From a bacterium (GTDB lineage Bacteria > Sysuimicrobiota > Sysuimicrobiia > Sysuimicrobiales > Segetimicrobiaceae): 64,000 nt of DNA. Of this stretch, positions 50,699-59,795 are shown in pieces. Under the pieces are notes generated by a model. It saw only the letters and a program-made list of their open reading frames with translations, was not told where the DNA came from and did no database searches. Location of the stretch: assembly GCA_035295165.1 (NCBI GenBank), contig DATGJN010000026.1:1-64000 (forward strand), given 5' to 3'. Made by a program: the position numbers and the translations under genes. Position 1 is the stretch's first letter, and every line of letters begins with the position of its first letter.

Positions 50699-51676
50699 TC
50701 ACACCGTGATCGTGTCCCCGCGTGTCGCGGACGCCTTCACTGCGTCCATCAGGCCGACCACACGCCGAAAGTGTTCGAAGTGGTTTGGACGCGGCGCCTC
50801 TCCGGCGGCGATGCGCACGCCCTCGTGGAGCATCGAGACGACCGGTTCATCCATCCAGGGAAGGCGCGCCGCGTCCCGCTCCCCGTGGAAGCGGACCGCC
50901 GTCCGGTAGGGCTCGAGGCGCAGCGCGTCGCGCGATCCGATCAGCTCGATTTCGACCTCGCCTTGCGGCACCGTGGGGATCGACGCGGGCAGGCAGCGCG
51001 ACAGGTCGATCGTGGCGATGGTGTCATCCCCGAGTCGCGCGACGATCGCCGCCGTGTCCTCGGTGCCGCCGAAGAGGCCGGCGACCGTGGCGTGCACCCG
51101 GCGGAGCGCGTGGGGCACGGCCGTGCACAGCGTGTCGAACAGATCCCAGCCCAGCCGGTCGAGGATCGAGTCGTCGCCGGAGCCGCGGTCGGGGACCCGC
51201 AGCCGGACGGCGGCATAGATCGAGTGCAACCTGCCGAGTCCTCCCGCCACGGCCAGCGCAACCGCACGGGCCCCCGCGGGCGTGTACCGGATCTCGCCGG
51301 GTGCGAGCAGCACTCCGTGTCCCCTCGTCTGCGCGGCGGAGAGGCGATCGAGGGCCTCCGTGGTCGTGGCCGCAGGAGCGGGGCACACGACGATCTTGTC
51401 CGCACCCAGGGCGGCTTCGACCGCTGCGCTGCGCCCCGGATCGTCGCTCGCGACCAGCACGACCCCGACCGCCGGATGCCGGGCCACCGAACCCCAGTCA
51501 CGTTCGAACCCGGCCCGCAGGGATCGCGCCAGGGCGGCGGCGGCCGTTCGGTCGCGCCCGTTGGGGCTGGGGGCGATCGCCGACACCTCGGCACCCGCGG
51601 GCGGCGCTGCGTAGTCCGCCAGCGCTGCGGCGTACCGGTTTGCGCCGATGATGCCCATCCCGATGGGAGACGTCAC
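50699..51676 (-). CDS. Gfo/Idh/MocA-like oxidoreductase, divergent
   Basis: A 325-residue protein with the family Rossmann start (GMGIIGANRYAAALADYAAP) but several departures: the usual EKP motif is replaced by VVCPAPAATT, so the catalytic Lys appears to be missing. The C-terminal domain retains GTEDTAAIVARLGD and a HFEHFRRVVGLMDAV ending. It may bind but not oxidise a sugar, or act as a partner of the upstream paralogue, to which it is coupled by a GTGA overlap (51673-51676). Confidence 0.78.
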   Translation of the reverse strand: MTSPIGMGIIGANRYAAALADYAAPPAGAEVSAIAPSPNGRDRTAAAALARSLRAGFERDWGSVARHPAVGVVLVASDDPGRSAAVEAALGADKIVVCPAPAATTTEALDRLSAAQTRGHGVLLAPGEIRYTPAGARAVALAVAGGLGRLHSIYAAVRLRVPDRGSGDDSILDRLGWDLFDTLCTAVPHALRRVHATVAGLFGGTEDTAAIVARLGDDTIATIDLSRCLPASIPTVPQGEVEIELIGSRDALRLEPYRTAVRFHGERDAARLPWMDEPVVSMLHEGVRIAAGEAPRPNHFEHFRRVVGLMDAVKASATRGDTITV

Positions 51677-52743
51677 GCTTGAGCCCTCCCGCCCTCGATC
51701 GGGCTGCCGGCGGCGAGATGTACGACCCGGCCCGAGCGCCCCGACTCGACGCCCGCGAGGGCGAGTCGGAGCGCGGCGCGGGCGTCCTCCGGAGGCATCG
51801 GCACCGGAGTGTCGCGCCGCACCGCCTCGACGAACGCCGCGTGCTCACGCACGTACGCGGGCAGATTGTGCAGGAGGATCTCGTAGCCTCCGGGGAACTC
51901 CGCCGCGCCCTCGCGGAATCGTGTGATGCTGATCAGGTCGTGATCCTTCGCGCGCAGCGCGCCGCGATCACCGTACAGCTCGAACTGATGGAACGCCGGG
52001 TACCCGGGCGGCAGGCAGTTGCTGAGCTCGCTCGACCCGATGGCGCCGTTGGCGAAGCGGACGGTGTACGTCAAGAAGTCCGGCACCCCGCGGTTCCCCT
52101 CCATCGTGATCTTGTGCTCGCAGGAGACGGAGACCGGTTCCGCCCCGACGAACCATCGCAGGAGGTCGGTTTCGTGCACGCCGTTGAGGATCGCCGCGCC
52201 CACCGTGACGTTCGGATCGCCCGACCAGTGGGTGGCCGAATAGTAGCCGCCGGTCTCGCCCGTCCGCGCGCGACTCCGGCGCTCGTTCTCGCGCACGAGG
52301 CGCACGGCCCCGACGTCGCCGCGATCGACCGCCCGCCGCACCTGCATGTACCGCATCGTGAACCGGCGGCTGTGGGCGATCATGAGGTGGACCCCGGCCC
52401 GGCGGCACGCGGCGATCATCGCGTCCGCGTCCTCCACCGACGTGGCCATCGGCTTCTCGCACAAGACGTGCCGGCCGGTCGCGGCGGCTGCCTCGGTCCA
52501 CTCGCGGTGGGCTTTCTCCGGCGTCGCGATCACGACGACATCGATGTCCTTCCGCGCGATCAGCTGATGACCGTCCGCGTACGCGTCGGCGCCCCACGGC
52601 GCCGCGGCGGCGCGCGCGGCCTCCACGTTCACGTCGGCGGCGGCGACGAGCGTGACCTGCTCTCTCAGGTGCTGCATGGCGGGGAGGTGCGCGCTGCGGG
52701 CGATGCCGCCGCAGCCGATCAGGCCGATCCGGATTCGTGCCAC
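51673..52743 (-). CDS. Gfo/Idh/MocA family oxidoreductase
   Basis: A 356-residue NAD(P)-dependent dehydrogenase with all family marks: RIGLIGCGGIARSAHLPAMQ, VVVIATPEKAHREWTEAAAA, EKP in HVLCEKPMATS, and GVHETDLLRWFVGAEP with the catalytic His. GTG start behind CGGAGGTG. First gene of the minus-strand series of two oxidoreductases, binding protein, permeases and molybdopterin enzyme. Sugar or polyol substrate presumed. Confidence 0.92.
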   Translation of the reverse strand: MARIRIGLIGCGGIARSAHLPAMQHLREQVTLVAAADVNVEAARAAAAPWGADAYADGHQLIARKDIDVVVIATPEKAHREWTEAAAATGRHVLCEKPMATSVEDADAMIAACRRAGVHLMIAHSRRFTMRYMQVRRAVDRGDVGAVRLVRENERRSRARTGETGGYYSATHWSGDPNVTVGAAILNGVHETDLLRWFVGAEPVSVSCEHKITMEGNRGVPDFLTYTVRFANGAIGSSELSNCLPPGYPAFHQFELYGDRGALRAKDHDLISITRFREGAAEFPGGYEILLHNLPAYVREHAAFVEAVRRDTPVPMPPEDARAALRLALAGVESGRSGRVVHLAAGSPIEGGRAQA

Positions 52744-52933
52744 TCGCCACCTCCGGGAAGGCTGCGGTCGCCGCGGACATGTTCGCCGCCCTGGCGACGC
52801 GCGGTTGCGCAGTGTCTCGGGGACATCGGCACAATACCACGCCGTCGGCGCGCTTCCTGCCCGGGGCGACCGCCGGCCGGTTCCGAAGCGCCGGTGGAGG
52901 ATCTGGTCGCCGCGATTCCCAAGCCCTTACAGT

Positions 52934-54079
52934 GTGGACGCGCGACGCATCTCTTGGCCTCTCCTCGCGCTGTTATGGATCATGGGGGCGGATCTGCGCC
53001 TGACGATTCTCGCGGTGCCGCCGGTTCTCACGCTGATCCATCGCGACCTGCATCTGTCCGAGGCCGGCGTCGGCGCGCTGACGGCGTTGCCGGTGTTTCT
53101 CCTGGCGGCCGCGGCGATCCTCGGGTCACTGCTGATCGCGCACACGAGCGCCGTCCGCGCCGCCGCGGCCGGGTTGTTGCTCGTCGCGGTGGCGTCCGCC
53201 CTCCGCGGCGTCGGTCCGTCGGCGGTCATGCTCTTCGCGATGACTCTGCTGATGGGGATCGGGGTGGCGGTCACGCAGCCGGCGATGCCCTCGCTCGTGG
53301 GGCGATGGTTTGCATCCCGCGTCGGCCTCGCGACGGCAGTGTACACGAGCGGGCTCTTGATCGGAGAAGCCCTGAGCGCGGCGCTCACGCTGCCGTTCGT
53401 GCTCCCGCTCGTCGGGGGGAGTTGGGAGCGGAGCTTCGTCGTCTGGTCGCTGCCCGTGCTGCTCACCGCGCTCGTCCTCGGCGCGCTGCCGGCCCCGCCG
53501 CCCGCCGCGGCATCCTCGCGCCGTTGGTGGCCCGACTGGCGCGGGGGACCGACGCTGCGGTTGGGTCTGACGTTGGGCGGCGCCTCGGCCGCGTACTTCG
53601 GATCCAACGCGTTCATCCCTGAGTTCCTGCGCGCCACGGGGCGGTCCGACATGATCGGCCCGTGCCTCACCGCGCTGAATACGGGGCAACTGCCCGCGTC
53701 GGTCGCGGTCGCGTGCCTGGCGCCCCGGATGATCGGGCGGCGCGGGCCGCTGATGGCGAGCGGGGCGCTGATCCTGGCCGGGTTGGCGATCTTCCTCCTC
53801 GCACCGGGACCGGGCCTCGTGCTCGGAGCGGTGGTGATCGGATTCTTTACCGCGCAGATCCTAGTGCTGACGCTGGCGATGCCCCCCCTGCTGACGGAGG
53901 CGCACGACGTGCACCGGCTTTCGGCGGGCATGCTCGCGATCGCCTACGCCTGCACGTTTGTGTTTCCCCTGCTCGCGGGTGCGGCGTGGGATGCGACCCG
54001 ACTCCCCGCCACGGCGTTCTTGACCGTTGCCGCCGGCTCCGTGATCTCCGTGGCCGCGGCGGCCGGGCTGCGACGTTGA
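52934..54079 (+). CDS. MFS transporter (CynX/NimT-like)
   Basis: A 381-residue major-facilitator permease with about 12 helices. The N-terminus follows the cyanate/nitroimidazole-type pattern (WPLLALLWIMGADLRLTILA, VPPVLTLIHRDLHLSEAGVG, ALTALPVFLLAAAAILGSLL). GTG 52934 is chosen because it restores the full first helix; the ribosome site is weak and ATG 52976 would remove half of that helix. It diverges from the oxidoreductase gene. Substrate unknown, perhaps an organic anion. Confidence 0.85.
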   Translation: MDARRISWPLLALLWIMGADLRLTILAVPPVLTLIHRDLHLSEAGVGALTALPVFLLAAAAILGSLLIAHTSAVRAAAAGLLLVAVASALRGVGPSAVMLFAMTLLMGIGVAVTQPAMPSLVGRWFASRVGLATAVYTSGLLIGEALSAALTLPFVLPLVGGSWERSFVVWSLPVLLTALVLGALPAPPPAAASSRRWWPDWRGGPTLRLGLTLGGASAAYFGSNAFIPEFLRATGRSDMIGPCLTALNTGQLPASVAVACLAPRMIGRRGPLMASGALILAGLAIFLLAPGPGLVLGAVVIGFFTAQILVLTLAMPPLLTEAHDVHRLSAGMLAIAYACTFVFPLLAGAAWDATRLPATAFLTVAAGSVISVAAAAGLRR

Positions 54080-54331
54080 CGGCCGCCGCCCGCCCGTCGG
54101 CCCGTGAAGGAACGGTTGGTCCCCCCGCGTATTCAGTGGGCGTCGCCGTGTCCGCGCCAGGGGGGGGCGTCGAGCAGGTGCACAGGGGAGCCGCCGTGCG
54201 ATGAGTCGGTCCGCGACCGTGTTGGCCAGGTTTCCACTGTCGGCGACCGCGGCCGTCGTCGACTCTTGTGGGGCGGTTCGCACCCGAGCCGGCACGCGGG
54301 GCCGGGGCTCCGCCGCGGCCACGGGTCCGTG

Positions 54332-55357
54332 ATGCGTCTCGGGGTCGTGTTGCGAGATCTTCTGCCGTCGCCGGGACCGGCCCCCAGCATCCCCGCGCGC
54401 CGGATGGTGGAGCTGGCCAGCGAGGCCGAAGGCCTCGGCTACGACAGCGTCTGGATCACCGAGGGGACCGGCAAGGAGAGCTTCGCGATGCTCGGGGCGA
54501 TGGCGATGGCCACCTGCCGCGTCGCGCTCGGGACGAGCATTCTGCCGATCCTCTCGCGGCCGGTCACGGTGACGGCGATGGCCGCGGCCACGCTGGATGA
54601 TCTCTCGGGCGGTCGCGTCAGGCTCGGGCTCGGGACCGGCCACCCCGCGATCAGCGAGATGGCCCACGGGATCGCGTTGCCGCGTCCGGTCCGCGCGATG
54701 CGCGAATACGTCGAGGCGCTGCGCCTCGCGCTCTCGGGCGACTCGACGCACTACGATGGGGAGACGCTCCAGATTCGCCGGTTCCGGCTGGAGTTCGCGC
54801 CGTCGTGTCGCGTGCCGATATTCATCGCGGGGCTCGGCCGCACGATGCTGCGCCTCGCCGGGGCGCTGGGCGACGGTGTGATCGTGACGTGGGTGCCGCC
54901 TTCCCGCGTCTCGTGGGTGCGCGAGCAGGTAGCGGACGGCGCGCGGCGGGCCGGGCGGGATCCGAGAGCGGTGACCGTTGTCGCGACCGTCCGCGCGTGC
55001 GTGTCGGACGACCCGGAGGCGCGTGACGCGGGCCGCCGACAGCTCGCCTGGTACGCGCGGTTGCCGGTGTACGCGCGGATGTGGCGGGAGAGCGGATTTG
55101 GCGACGCGGTCGACCGCGTCACCGAGGCGCTCGGTGCGGGCGTGGAGGCCGCCGCGGGGGTCGTGCCGGACGAGATGCTCGACGCGCTCATCGCCTTCGG
55201 GGGGACGACGCGGCTGCGGACGCATCTCTCAGCGTACCGGACGGCCGGAGTAGATCTTCCGCTGGTGTATCCGGTGCCGGCCGGCGCCGATGCCCCGTTG
55301 ACGGCGCTTGAGACGATGCGGGCCGCGGCGCCCGCGCGAGGGGAGGGCGGGGCGTGA
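54332..55357 (+). CDS. LLM-class (luciferase-like) F420- or flavin-dependent oxidoreductase
   Basis: A 341-residue bacterial-luciferase-fold TIM barrel: MRLGVVLRDLLPSPGPAPSI, AEGLGYDSVWITEG, ATCRVALGTSILPILSRP, AMAAATLDDLSGGRVRLGLG and the VPIFIAGLGRTMLRLAGALG region. F420-dependent members such as Mer-like and Fgd-like proteins share this layout; the cofactor cannot be decided here. No clear ribosome site. Its stop overlaps the next gene's GTG (GTGA, 55354-55357). Confidence 0.88.
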   Translation: MRLGVVLRDLLPSPGPAPSIPARRMVELASEAEGLGYDSVWITEGTGKESFAMLGAMAMATCRVALGTSILPILSRPVTVTAMAAATLDDLSGGRVRLGLGTGHPAISEMAHGIALPRPVRAMREYVEALRLALSGDSTHYDGETLQIRRFRLEFAPSCRVPIFIAGLGRTMLRLAGALGDGVIVTWVPPSRVSWVREQVADGARRAGRDPRAVTVVATVRACVSDDPEARDAGRRQLAWYARLPVYARMWRESGFGDAVDRVTEALGAGVEAAAGVVPDEMLDALIAFGGTTRLRTHLSAYRTAGVDLPLVYPVPAGADAPLTALETMRAAAPARGEGGA

Positions 55358-56349
55358 TTCGGGTCGCGATGCTGGACGACTACCAGGGTGTGGCGTTGAC
55401 GATGGCCGATTGGGGCGCGCTGGGCTCAGGGGTCGGCGTGGAGGTGTTTCGCGATCACCTGAGCGACGAGGGGGAGATCGCCGCGCGCCTCGCGCCGTTC
55501 GCGGCGGTCGTCGCGATGCGCGAGCGGACGCCCTTCGGCGCGTCGTTGCTCGAGCGGCTGCCGGACCTGCGGCTGCTCGTGACGACCGGCATGGGCAACG
55601 CCTCGATCGACCTGGACGCGGCGACTCGGTTGGGGATCGTGGTGACCGGCACGCCGATGCTTCCCTACCCGACCGCGGAGCTGACGTGGGGTCTGATCCT
55701 GGCCCTCGCGCGGCGGATTCCGCAGGAGCACGCGTCGGTCCGACGCGGCGACTGGCAGGCGACCGTCGGCGTCGGCCTCCGCGGCAAGACGCTCGGCGTC
55801 ATCGGCCTCGGCCGGTTGGGGGCGCAGGTCGCCTCGATCGGGCGCGGGTTCGGCATGGTCGTGACGGCTTGGAGCCAGAACCTGACCGCGGCGCGTGCAG
55901 AGGAGTGCGGCGCGACGCTCGCGACCAAGGACGAACTGCTGCGCACGGCGGACGTCGTCACCATTCACCAGCGGCTGAGCCCGCGCACCCGAGGGATGAT
56001 CGGAGCGCGGGAGCTTGCGCTGATGCGGCCGACCGCGTACCTCATCAACACGTCGCGGGGTCCGATCGTGGACGAGCGCGCGCTCCTCGACGCGCTCGCG
56101 CGCGGCACGATCGCGGGCGCGGCGCTCGACGTGTACGACGAGGAGCCGCTCCCGGTCGACCATCCGCTGCGGCGCGCGAACAACCTCGTCACGACTCCAC
56201 ACCTCGGGTACGTCACGGTGGAAGGGTATCGAGAAGCCTACGGCGGCGCGGTCGAGGACATCCGTGCGTTTCTCGACGGGCGTCCGGTGCGCGTCCTGAA
56301 CGAGCCCGTCCTCGCGTCGCCGGCGCTGCGCGCTCGACGTCCCGACTAG
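55354..56349 (+). CDS. D-2-hydroxyacid dehydrogenase (NAD-binding)
   Basis: A 331-residue dehydrogenase of the D-isomer-specific family. The NAD-binding GVIGLGRLGAQVASIGRGFG lies near residue 150; catalytic Arg is in INTSRGPIVDERAL, Glu in LDVYDEEPLP and His in TTPHLGYVT. It reduces 2-keto acids or oxidises D-hydroxyacids (glycerate, phosphoglycerate, lactate types). It is coupled to the luciferase-like gene by a 4-bp overlap, so the two enzymes may act in one pathway. Confidence 0.93.
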   Translation: MIRVAMLDDYQGVALTMADWGALGSGVGVEVFRDHLSDEGEIAARLAPFAAVVAMRERTPFGASLLERLPDLRLLVTTGMGNASIDLDAATRLGIVVTGTPMLPYPTAELTWGLILALARRIPQEHASVRRGDWQATVGVGLRGKTLGVIGLGRLGAQVASIGRGFGMVVTAWSQNLTAARAEECGATLATKDELLRTADVVTIHQRLSPRTRGMIGARELALMRPTAYLINTSRGPIVDERALLDALARGTIAGAALDVYDEEPLPVDHPLRRANNLVTTPHLGYVTVEGYREAYGGAVEDIRAFLDGRPVRVLNEPVLASPALRARRPD

Positions 56350-56457
56350 GCGGAGTGCCGGAGTTCTTGCCGTTGCGGCGGGGGGTGAGCGCGGTCCTCA
56401 CCGGGCCGTCGGCACAACGTGCCTCCACCGTGGCTGAAACTTCCGCGGCGAGAGTCC

Positions 56458-56919
56458 CTATCCCCACAGCGCCGGCTTCGTCACCATCATGAACACGATG
56501 ACCACGACGACGACGGCGAGGGCGATGCCGAGCTGCGTGCTGAGGGCCTCGAGCTTCCGATATTCGGGCGACGCGGCGCCGCCGGCCTCGAGCGCGGCGA
56601 TCTGCCGTCGTAGTGTCGGCGTATAGCCCACGGCGGCGATCACGACGAGGATCACATAGAGGATCAGGCTCGTCAGCAGCCACGGGGTCGTCACGGGGAT
56701 CCTTCCTAGATAGGCCATGGCCAGCCCGGTGATGAGGAGCAAACCATAGGCCGGATTGGCAAGGCGATCGTCCAGGACCTTAATGCCTCGAAGCGTGAAG
56801 GGGAGGTACTGAGGCTCTCGTGCCGCTCGTGAGAGCCAGACACCATACGTGATGTTCGTCCCCAGCGCGGTGATGGCCATCAGCACGTGGACCCATTTCA
56901 GGATCGGATAGGCTGCCAT
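56458..56919 (-). CDS. Small integral membrane protein, DUF2269-like
   Basis: A 153-residue protein with four hydrophobic helices: ILKWVHVLMAITALGTNITY at the start, NPAYGLLLITGLAMAYLG, WLLTSLILYVILVVIAAVGY and LGIALAVVVVVIVFMMVT at the end. The K-W-x-H start with the later PTLRRQ loop fits DUF2269/CopD-related membrane proteins; the His in helix 1 could bind heme or metal. Function unknown. ATG behind GGGGAGGG. Convergent with the dehydrogenase. Confidence 0.75.
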   Translation of the reverse strand: MAAYPILKWVHVLMAITALGTNITYGVWLSRAAREPQYLPFTLRGIKVLDDRLANPAYGLLLITGLAMAYLGRIPVTTPWLLTSLILYVILVVIAAVGYTPTLRRQIAALEAGGAASPEYRKLEALSTQLGIALAVVVVVIVFMMVTKPALWG

Positions 56920-57317
56920 GCGTCCCTCCCCGCAGCGTGATCAGGCATATCCTCCCGTCCAAGATCGAGGAGGAGGCGTCTCGGGCGAGTTCAGGCGCCA
57001 CGGTTTTATTGCGCCCGCGCCGCCTACCGGCATCCGCACGACGTTGGCAGCGCTACCTGGCTCGCGGCGGCAGTCCTCCCAAAACGTCAACGGGCCGGTT
57101 GCCCGGCCCGCTGCTCGAGGATCACAAAAACATGATCTCAAGAAACGCGTCTTCTGTCAAGAGCCGCTGCGCGCCAGGTAGATCAAGGGCCCGCCGGCGG
57201 GGCAGATTGGAACCGCCCTCCCGATAGACGAGGTCATCACCCCGCTTATCGAACCGCCAGAATCAACCGACCGTCGAACGGGCGCAATCCGGCGGCTCAA
57301 CGGCGAACGGGTGCTCG
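56920..57317. other. Intergenic region with one hairpin
   Basis: About 400 bp between the DUF2269-like gene and the FAD-oxidoreductase stop, both minus strand. An 8-bp perfect hairpin with TTGC loop (57091-57110) is the best candidate for a terminator of the operon that ends at 57318, though it lies ~210 bp past the stop. The stretch around 57110-57170 is less G+C-rich than its surroundings. No gene recognised. Confidence 0.45.
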
Positions 57318-58718
57318 TCATGCCCCGACGTTGACGCGGGAGCGGATCCGCTCCCCGAGGTATGCGCCCTGCCGTACCAGGCGCGTCTGCAGCTCCGGCA
57401 CCGGGACGCGGCGCGGCGGGATTCCGAGCGACACCGCGATCGCGGCGGCGGTGCCGGCCGCTTCGCCCATCGCCATCGCCGGCGGCATCACGCGCACCGC
57501 CGCGAGCGCCTCGTGCGTCGCCGCGAGCGACCGCCCGGCCACCAGCAACTGCTCCACCTTGAGCGGTACGAGCGAGCGGTACGGGATTTGGTAGATGTTT
57601 GCCGTCTTGAGTTCCCCGGTGACGCCGCCGCCGTCGCTGGTCGGGCTGTGGATGTCGACCGGATACCCGGCCAGGGCGATTACGTCCTCGAACTCGCGTC
57701 CATCCGCCAGATCCTGGAGCGTGAGCGTGTACTCGCCGGCGATCCGGCGCGTCTCGCGAACGCCGATCTGCGTCGCGGTGTCGAGCAACTCGCATCGCTC
57801 GAACCCCGGCACCCACTTGCGGAAGAACGCCATCAGCGTCTTCATCTGCCGGCGCCCCTCGATCTCCGCCTGCGTCAGGTCGCGCGCGCTCGTGCCGACG
57901 AGACGCTGGACGCGGGTGGTGTTGATCCGCCAGACGCCCGGTTCCAGCGTCTTGTACATGCCGATCCCGCGGCGGGGGATCGGGAACTCGCCGCGCTCCC
58001 GCGCCTGCTGCACCAGCGACGAGAACGGGCGGTAATCGTCGGGGTGGGCCTTGATGTACGCCTTCACGCGTTCGTCGTCCACGTTGGCGACGCGGAAGAA
58101 CAGCGTCATCGGCTGCGTCAGCCCGTCCTCGGGCCGGCCGATCTCGAACGGCACGCCCGCCCGCGCCGCGACGTCGCCGTCGGCCGAGCAGTCCACCGTG
58201 ACCGTGCCGCGCAGCACCTCGAGCCCGGACTTGCTCGCGGCCACGACCCCGGCCAGCGCATCCCCGCTCGTCACCGCGTCCACAACGAATGTGTGCAGCC
58301 GGAGCTCGACGCCGGCTTCGAGGCACATCTCCATGGCCACCTGTTTGACGGCCTCCGGGTTGAACGGGGTGACCTTGTCATGCCCGTACTCGATGAACCC
58401 GCAGTACTCCGTGGACGCCGCCACCTTCGACGGGTGGATCGCGCCGCCGATCCCTACCATCCGCAGGACCATCTCCTCGAAGATGCCCTTGATGAGCTGC
58501 GTCGTGCCGTCGAGGCTGTAGGACGTCATGCACGGGCCGACGAGGCCGGCTGTGAGATTGCCGCCGAGAAACCCGTACCGCTCGACCAGCAGCGTGCGCG
58601 CCCCGTTGCGGGCGCTCGCGATCGCGGCCCCCAGCCCCGCGGGTCCGCTCCCGACGACCAGGACGTCGGCGTCTTCCACGACCGGCAGTTCCTTTCGGTA
58701 TGCGATCGATGCGCTCAT
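57318..58718 (-). CDS. FAD-dependent oxidoreductase (FAD_oxidored family)
   Basis: A 466-residue flavoprotein with the N-terminal dinucleotide motif DVLVVGSGPAGLGAAIASAR, the GFLGGNLTAGLVGPCM segment after the ADP-binding fold typical of the FAD_oxidored (PF12831-like) family, TVDCSADGDVAARAG, and the C-terminal FAD-binding LLVAGRSLAATHEALAAVRV. Substrate unknown. ATG follows GGAGG. Last gene of the minus-strand operon that includes aldo/keto reductase and a peptide-type importer. Confidence 0.9.
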   Translation of the reverse strand: MSASIAYRKELPVVEDADVLVVGSGPAGLGAAIASARNGARTLLVERYGFLGGNLTAGLVGPCMTSYSLDGTTQLIKGIFEEMVLRMVGIGGAIHPSKVAASTEYCGFIEYGHDKVTPFNPEAVKQVAMEMCLEAGVELRLHTFVVDAVTSGDALAGVVAASKSGLEVLRGTVTVDCSADGDVAARAGVPFEIGRPEDGLTQPMTLFFRVANVDDERVKAYIKAHPDDYRPFSSLVQQARERGEFPIPRRGIGMYKTLEPGVWRINTTRVQRLVGTSARDLTQAEIEGRRQMKTLMAFFRKWVPGFERCELLDTATQIGVRETRRIAGEYTLTLQDLADGREFEDVIALAGYPVDIHSPTSDGGGVTGELKTANIYQIPYRSLVPLKVEQLLVAGRSLAATHEALAAVRVMPPAMAMGEAAGTAAAIAVSLGIPPRRVPVPELQTRLVRQGAYLGERIRSRVNVGA

Positions 58719-58777
58719 GGCGTATCCTCCTGCGTGACGTGTGCGCGGGATGGGCCCGCGTTGTGCCCGGTTCGGCG

Positions 58778-59767
58778 CTACGTCGGCAGCACCGCCGACA
58801 GCCCCGCGGCATCGTGCATGATCGTCTCGATCTCGTGCAGCACCTGCTCAGAGAGCCGGACGCCCGTCGCCCCGGCCGCGTCGGCGATCTCCGCCGGCGT
58901 TCTGGCGCCGATCAGCGCCACGGTGACAGGGGGCCGGGACAGCACCCATGCCACGGCGAGCTGTGGCAGCGTGGCTCCGCACCGGCGGGCCACCGCCGCC
59001 AGCCGATCGACGACGTCCAAGTTGCGCTCGAAATTCCCGGGCGTCAGCAACGCCTGGCCGAACAGGGTGCCGCTCTTTCGCCAATCGGCGTCGTCGAACA
59101 CGGTCGCCCGCGTCAACGCGCCGGTCAGCAGCCCGTGCGCGAGGGGGCCGTACGCCATGACCCCGATTCCGAGCTCGCGGCACGTCGAGAACGTCTCACG
59201 GAGCCACCGTTGATCGAACAGGTTCACGCTGACCTGGTTCGCGGTGAGACGCGCGCCGCGGAGCGCAGAGGCGCACGCCCGGAGCTGGGCGCCGGTGAAG
59301 TTGGAGACGCCGACGTGCCGCGCCTTGCCCGTCCGGACGAATCCCTCGAGCGTCGCCGCGACGTCGTCGAGCGGCACGGTCGGGTCCGGCCAGTGCACGA
59401 GGTACAGATCGATGTAGTCGGTCTGGAGCCGTTTGAGGCTCGCCGCGATGTGTTCGCTGAGCGCGTCGCGCCGGCTGTCCCGCCCGAGCACCTGGCTCTG
59501 CGCGTTCCAGATCAGGCCGCCCTTGGTCACGACCACCGCGTCCGCCCGGCGCGGGCCGAGCGCCCGTCCGAGCAGTTCCTCGGCGTGGCCGTTCCCGTAC
59601 GACGGCGCCGTGTCGAAGCACGTGACGCCCGCGTCGAGCGCCGCGGCGATCGTCCGGATCGCGTCGCGGTCGTCGCTCGGTCCATACCGCGCGCCGCCGA
59701 TCGGCCACGTGCCGAGGCCGATCGCCGACGACCGCAGCGTGCTCTGCCCGAACGTTCGCAACTCCAC
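58778..59767 (-). CDS. Aldo/keto reductase
   Basis: A 329-residue NADPH-dependent reductase of the AKR11-13 type. Tetrad: Asp and Tyr in CFDTAPSYGNGHAEELLG, Lys in VVVTKGGLIW and His in LYLVHWPDPT. It also has HVGVSNFTGAQL, GVMAYGPLAHGLLTG and ALIGARTPAEIADAAGA near the end. GTG start behind GGGGAGG. It lies between the ABC permeases and the FAD enzyme, so probably acts on the same imported compound. Confidence 0.92.
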   Translation of the reverse strand: MELRTFGQSTLRSSAIGLGTWPIGGARYGPSDDRDAIRTIAAALDAGVTCFDTAPSYGNGHAEELLGRALGPRRADAVVVTKGGLIWNAQSQVLGRDSRRDALSEHIAASLKRLQTDYIDLYLVHWPDPTVPLDDVAATLEGFVRTGKARHVGVSNFTGAQLRACASALRGARLTANQVSVNLFDQRWLRETFSTCRELGIGVMAYGPLAHGLLTGALTRATVFDDADWRKSGTLFGQALLTPGNFERNLDVVDRLAAVARRCGATLPQLAVAWVLSRPPVTVALIGARTPAEIADAAGATGVRLSEQVLHEIETIMHDAAGLSAVLPT

Positions 59768-59795
59768 CGTGCGACCTCCCCTCGATGTCGTCCCG

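Noticed and set aside
51679-53622. A 647-codon plus-strand open frame
   Set aside because: It is antisense to two oxidoreductase genes with clear motifs and has the Arg/Pro/Gly-rich composition of a shadow frame in G+C-rich DNA.
54201-54332. A 43-codon frame overlapping the start of the luciferase-like gene as TGATG
   Set aside because: Low-complexity Ala/Arg/Gly composition, ribosome site too far away and no motif; probably chance.
57513-59213. A 566-codon plus-strand frame
   Set aside because: Antisense to the FAD-dependent oxidoreductase and aldo/keto reductase genes.
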